Below, piece by piece: positions 33,869 through 36,944 of a DNA stretch of 36,944 nucleotides (its first letter is position 1; each line of letters opens with the position of its first letter). This DNA comes from Bacilli bacterium (GTDB taxonomy: Bacteria; Bacillota_I; Bacilli_A; RF39; UBA660). Under the pieces are notes generated by a model. That model was not told where the DNA came from. It did no database searches and worked only from the letters and a program-made list of their open reading frames with translations. A program made the position numbers and the translations under genes. Location: NCBI GenBank assembly GCA_017553685.1, contig JAFZKH010000009.1:1-36944 (forward strand), given 5' to 3'.

Positions 33869-35678
33869 TGAATATCTTAGTTAGTTTCTCTTTTATTTCA
33901 TCTTTAGTAAATGGTTTTGCTATATAATCATCAAAACCAATAGATAAATATTTTTCTTTAGCACCAGATACTGCATCTGCAGTTAAAGCTATTACAGGAA
34001 TATTATATCCTCTTTCTTTCATAGTAATTAAACATTTATCACCACTTACTTCAGGCATCATGATATCCATTAATACTAGATCATAATTATTAGTGCTAAT
34101 CATATCTAATGCTTCTTTAGCACTATGAGCACATTCTGAACTAATTTCTAAGAATGTTAATGCTTTTTGTGCTACTTTTATGTTTAATTTATTATCATCT
34201 ACTATTAATACTTTCTTACCCTTAAATAAGTCATTATCAGGTACAGTTAATACTTCCTCTACTGTATCAGGTTCCATCTTACTAATTCTTTGAGGTATTT
34301 CTACCATAAATATAGAACCTTCTCCTAGATTACTTCTAACACTAATTTTACCTTTCATAGCATCTACTAATTTCTTAGTAACAGAAAGTCCAACTGTATC
34401 ACTATCTACTTTTCCATCTTCTTTTATAGATGCATTAAATAGTTTTTCTTGTTCTTCTTTAGAGATACCTATACCTGTATCAGATACCATTATAATAAGG
34501 TTACATATATCGTTAGTATTAGTATATTTAACAGTTAATTTTATTTCACCTTGATTAGTATATTTAAATGCATTACTAAGTAAATTATTAACTATTTCTT
34601 TAACATTTACTCTGTCCCCAATTAACTCATATGGAAGCCCTTGTTGGAATTCAATATTAAATTTAATTGGTTTACCATTTATCTTAGTAGCATTTAATTT
34701 ACATAGCTTAATTATTTCTTCTTTAAATAAGTATGGTGTTTCTACAAGATTAATATTAGAATTTTCTATCTTATTAATATCTAAAATATTATCTACTACT
34801 TCTAATAATGATGTAGAAGCATCTACTAAATCTTTTGCATCTTCTTTAACACCTTGAGGAAGTACATCAGAATAACTTCTAATATCTTCTGATAAACCTA
34901 CTATAGAGTTTAAAGGAGTTCTAATTTCATGAGACATAGAATTTAAAAATTCTGATTTAGCGTTATTAGCTTTCTCAGCTTCTTCTTTTGCTTTTTTTAA
35001 TTCTTCTACCATTTTCATATCAGGATTCTCTATTGTAAAATACATAAGAGTAATTACTAATGTTTCAAATGGAGCAATAAGTAAATAAGTAGGATTAATC
35101 ATTTGAGATATTATACCTGCAGCAGATAAAATTACATATGCAAATAAAGGTAAATATTTTGATGATTTAACTCTCTTATAGTTTCTAAATAAACAATATA
35201 TCATGAATACTGTTCCAACAAGCATACCAATAAACATCACAAAGAATGATGCTCCTGTTGGATAATAATATCCATTAATAATTTCTATATCCATCGGTGC
35301 AAAAAACATAACTACTGCTACTATTCCAGATATTATTAAATATGCAATAGTTTGTCTTCTTTTAAAACTTATATTTTCTTTAGTATTAACATCAAATGAT
35401 ATAGCCCATACATATAATCCAAATATTATTTCAAATGCAAAATATACTAAGAATAATACTTTTAAAATATATATGTATATTGGACTTTCAGAGAAATCTG
35501 GAAAGTATAATCCTACATAATATATTGCAAGTTGTGAAAGTAATCCTACTAAGTTAGTAATAAGTAAAGCAGTAAATAAAGAGTTTTCTACTTTTCTTTG
35601 TTTAGGCTTAGTGAAAAAGACTATCATTATGATAATCAAAAATATTAATGCACATATCGCAATAATAGTACTTTCCAT
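33861..35678 (-). CDS. Membrane hybrid histidine kinase with receiver domain
   Basis: 605 residues. About seven TM helices at the N-terminus (roughly 4-22, 33-56, 68-92, 108-128, 144-164, 175-195, 198-215) without a large outer domain, so the signal is probably sensed in or at the membrane. Then a short coiled coil, HisKA with His250 ([10 protein letters not shown]), and HATPase with N box [12 protein letters not shown]1 VSDTGIGI, and G2 as [12 protein letters not shown] (canonical GLGL-type Gly partly lost). The C-terminal receiver (485-605) has the acidic pair (VDDN), Asp538 (LMDIMMP), Thr566 and Lys588. No output domain, so phosphate must pass on elsewhere. Follows ezrA by 27 bases. Confidence 0.9.
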   Translation of the reverse strand: MESTIIAICALIFLIIIMIVFFTKPKQRKVENSLFTALLITNLVGLLSQLAIYYVGLYFPDFSESPIYIYILKVLFLVYFAFEIIFGLYVWAISFDVNTKENISFKRRQTIAYLIISGIVAVVMFFAPMDIEIINGYYYPTGASFFVMFIGMLVGTVFMIYCLFRNYKRVKSSKYLPLFAYVILSAAGIISQMINPTYLLIAPFETLVITLMYFTIENPDMKMVEELKKAKEEAEKANNAKSEFLNSMSHEIRTPLNSIVGLSEDIRSYSDVLPQGVKEDAKDLVDASTSLLEVVDNILDINKIENSNINLVETPYLFKEEIIKLCKLNATKINGKPIKFNIEFQQGLPYELIGDRVNVKEIVNNLLSNAFKYTNQGEIKLTVKYTNTNDICNLIIMVSDTGIGISKEEQEKLFNASIKEDGKVDSDTVGLSVTKKLVDAMKGKISVRSNLGEGSIFMVEIPQRISKMEPDTVEEVLTVPDNDLFKGKKVLIVDDNKLNIKVAQKALTFLEISSECAHSAKEALDMISTNNYDLVLMDIMMPEVSGDKCLITMKERGYNIPVIALTADAVSGAKEKYLSIGFDDYIAKPFTKDEIKEKLTKIFKN

Positions 35679-35705
35679 ATTATTTCCCCTTTCTAGTCTT
35701 TTAAA

Positions 35706-36944
35706 CTATTCTTTTTCATCAAATACTTTTAATAATTTATTATGTATACCAGGTTCAATATATTCTATTGAGTTTAAAGTAAGTTCAAGTGATTTTTTAT
35801 ATTCCCCTTCCATAAATAAACTTTCAGCTTTATCTAAACCTTGATCTACTGTTTGTTTAATACCTCTATATCTATTACCATAAACCATAGTTTCTTCTGC
35901 CATCATAACAGACTTTATTAAACCATTAACAGTATTATATACTTTGAATGCTAAGTCTCTAGCAGTATCTACTCTGATATTTAATACCTCTATAGTAATA
36001 GGTTTTCTATTTAATTCTTTATTTATTTCTTTAATTGCATCATTAGCATCATTTAATTCAACATAATAGTTATTAGGTATAACAGGTATGTTATAACATC
36101 TAATTCTATTCTTAGTTTTCTTAATTAATTTCTTAATATTATCTAATTGTTCTCTAGCTCTTGCTTCATCATCTTTCATACTACCAATAGTATGTACATC
36201 ATAATCTAGATTTTCATCTATCTTAGATAATTTAATAATAAGTAAATCTAATTCCTTAATTAACTTAGTATATGGGAATGTATGATTCTTACTATAATCA
36301 GTTAATTCATTATAACTATTTTTAATATTAGTTACTTCTTTATCAATTATTTCAATTCTTTCTATATTTTCATTAGATAGTTCATAATTAGTTTTAAGTT
36401 CATTAATTTGAGATTTAATATTCTTAACAACTTTATCTGTTTTAGTAAGTTTAGTCTTAAATGATTTCATATTAGAATCAAATTTCTTTTTAGACATTTT
36501 CTCATTTTCAAAATCAGTATAAAGTGAATCAAAATAATTAAGAATTGTTTTAAGTTCAAAGACTACATCTTCTAAGTTAAGAACTTTAACTCTATCAGTA
36601 ATATCTTTTAATTTTTTATTAGTTTCCTCAATATTATATTCAACATTTAAATAATCTAGTTGATACATATTTCTAGTCATTTCTATATATAAATTAGATA
36701 TATCAGAAATCTTATTTGGAATTAATTCATTACACATAATTATGATAGCAGGTATTTCTTTAACAACATAATCAGCATGTTCAATCATTTCATCTATACC
36801 CTTAACTATATAGTTAATCTCATCATAATCTTTTTCATCCATAGCAATCTCAAATTCAGAAAATCTTTTTTCAATACTTTCAAATTCAAGATCTATTTGA
36901 TTTGTAACAGAGCCATATGTTTCTTTATTCTTTTCATATTCTGC
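35706..36944 (-). CDS. ezrA: Septation ring formation regulator EzrA (C-terminal part, 5' end outside window)
   Basis: The reading frame stays open to the window edge, so the Met at 36842 is internal and at least 412 residues are seen of a normal length near 565. EzrA is anchored to the membrane and organises the FtsZ ring through spectrin-like triple-helix repeats. The visible part is almost all coiled coil, with the repeat-specific segment EIPAIIIMCNELIPNKISDISNLY. The C-terminal hallmark is VYGNRYRGIKQTVDQGLDKAESLF followed by EYKKSLELTLNSIEYIEPG, which matches EzrA. The N-terminal TM is beyond the edge. Cotranscription with the histidine kinase is likely. Confidence 0.92.
   Translation of the reverse strand, partial: AEYEKNKETYGSVTNQIDLEFESIEKRFSEFEIAMDEKDYDEINYIVKGIDEMIEHADYVVKEIPAIIIMCNELIPNKISDISNLYIEMTRNMYQLDYLNVEYNIEETNKKLKDITDRVKVLNLEDVVFELKTILNYFDSLYTDFENEKMSKKKFDSNMKSFKTKLTKTDKVVKNIKSQINELKTNYELSNENIERIEIIDKEVTNIKNSYNELTDYSKNHTFPYTKLIKELDLLIIKLSKIDENLDYDVHTIGSMKDDEARAREQLDNIKKLIKKTKNRIRCYNIPVIPNNYYVELNDANDAIKEINKELNRKPITIEVLNIRVDTARDLAFKVYNTVNGLIKSVMMAEETMVYGNRYRGIKQTVDQGLDKAESLFMEGEYKKSLELTLNSIEYIEPGIHNKLLKVFDEKE

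Noticed and set aside
36842-36844. Met at 36842 as the start of a separate gene
   Set aside because: The frame is open without stop to the window edge, there is no SD, and the protein matches the C-terminal part of EzrA.

Overview
The window is a 36.9 kb stretch of an AT-rich, low-GC Gram-positive (Firmicutes/Bacilli-type) chromosome. All 48 genes I can support lie on the minus strand, so transcription runs from high to low coordinates. Pointers to the lineage are the complete S10-spc-alpha ribosomal block in Firmicutes order, a zinc-type S14, EzrA, an RNase J2-like protein, a DUF402 nucleotidase and the ecfA1-ecfA2-truA arrangement. Several traits suggest a reduced, gut-type uncultured Bacilli relative (RF39/Erysipelotrichia-like; inference): strong AT bias, loss of rpmD (L30), terminators fused to promoters, and secreted proteins of no clear family. 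The genetic code is standard: TGG codes Trp and TGA ends both ECF ATPase genes, so this is not a Mycoplasma-type code.

Layout in the direction of transcription. (1) 36944-33842: the 3' part of ezrA (cut by the window edge) and a membrane hybrid histidine kinase, probably one operon ending in a terminator. (2) 33761-32084: an RNase J family protein with its own promoter; most of its metal ligands are substituted. (3) 32048-29802: ftsK. (4) 29753-26860: a two-gene unit for membrane-anchored surface proteins, one with WG repeats and one pseudopilin-like. (5) 26842-12558: the S10-spc-alpha operon, 29 genes from rpsJ to rplQ, including secY, adk, map, infA, rpmJ and rpoA. It starts at a strong promoter with a roughly 135-nt structured leader and ends in a terminator whose stem is partly made from the last codons of rplQ. 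(6) 12491-7055: two paralogous multidomain surface proteins (a C39-like and an NlpC/P60-like hydrolase, each with the same Cys-rich/two-TM module) and a VCBS/FG-GAP-like membrane protein. (7) 6986-5891: an acidic coiled-coil protein and a small protein. (8) 5846-2495: ecfA1, ecfA2, truA and a pair of unknown paralogues, with no ecfT. (9) 2417-12: a membrane thioredoxin-fold protein without CxxC, an S41 C-terminal processing protease and a DUF402 nucleoside tri-/diphosphatase, each with its own compact promoter and terminator.

The core supplies translation, secretion (SecY), nucleotide supply (Adk), N-terminal Met removal and RNA polymerase alpha. The flanking genes are mainly envelope and cell-division functions (EzrA, FtsK, secreted cell-wall or protein hydrolases, processing protease) and RNA decay.

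The points most worth following are the tandem pilin-like/two-TM surface hydrolases, the apparently non-catalytic RNase J, the degenerate ECF ATPase pair without a T component, the 65-residue acidic repeat tail on L3, the S10 leader RNA, and the fused terminator/extended -10 promoter units. No gene-free stretch exceeds 300 bases; the longest (26672-26883) holds the S10 promoter and leader. I saw no rRNA, tRNA, insertion sequence, CRISPR array or prophage gene.
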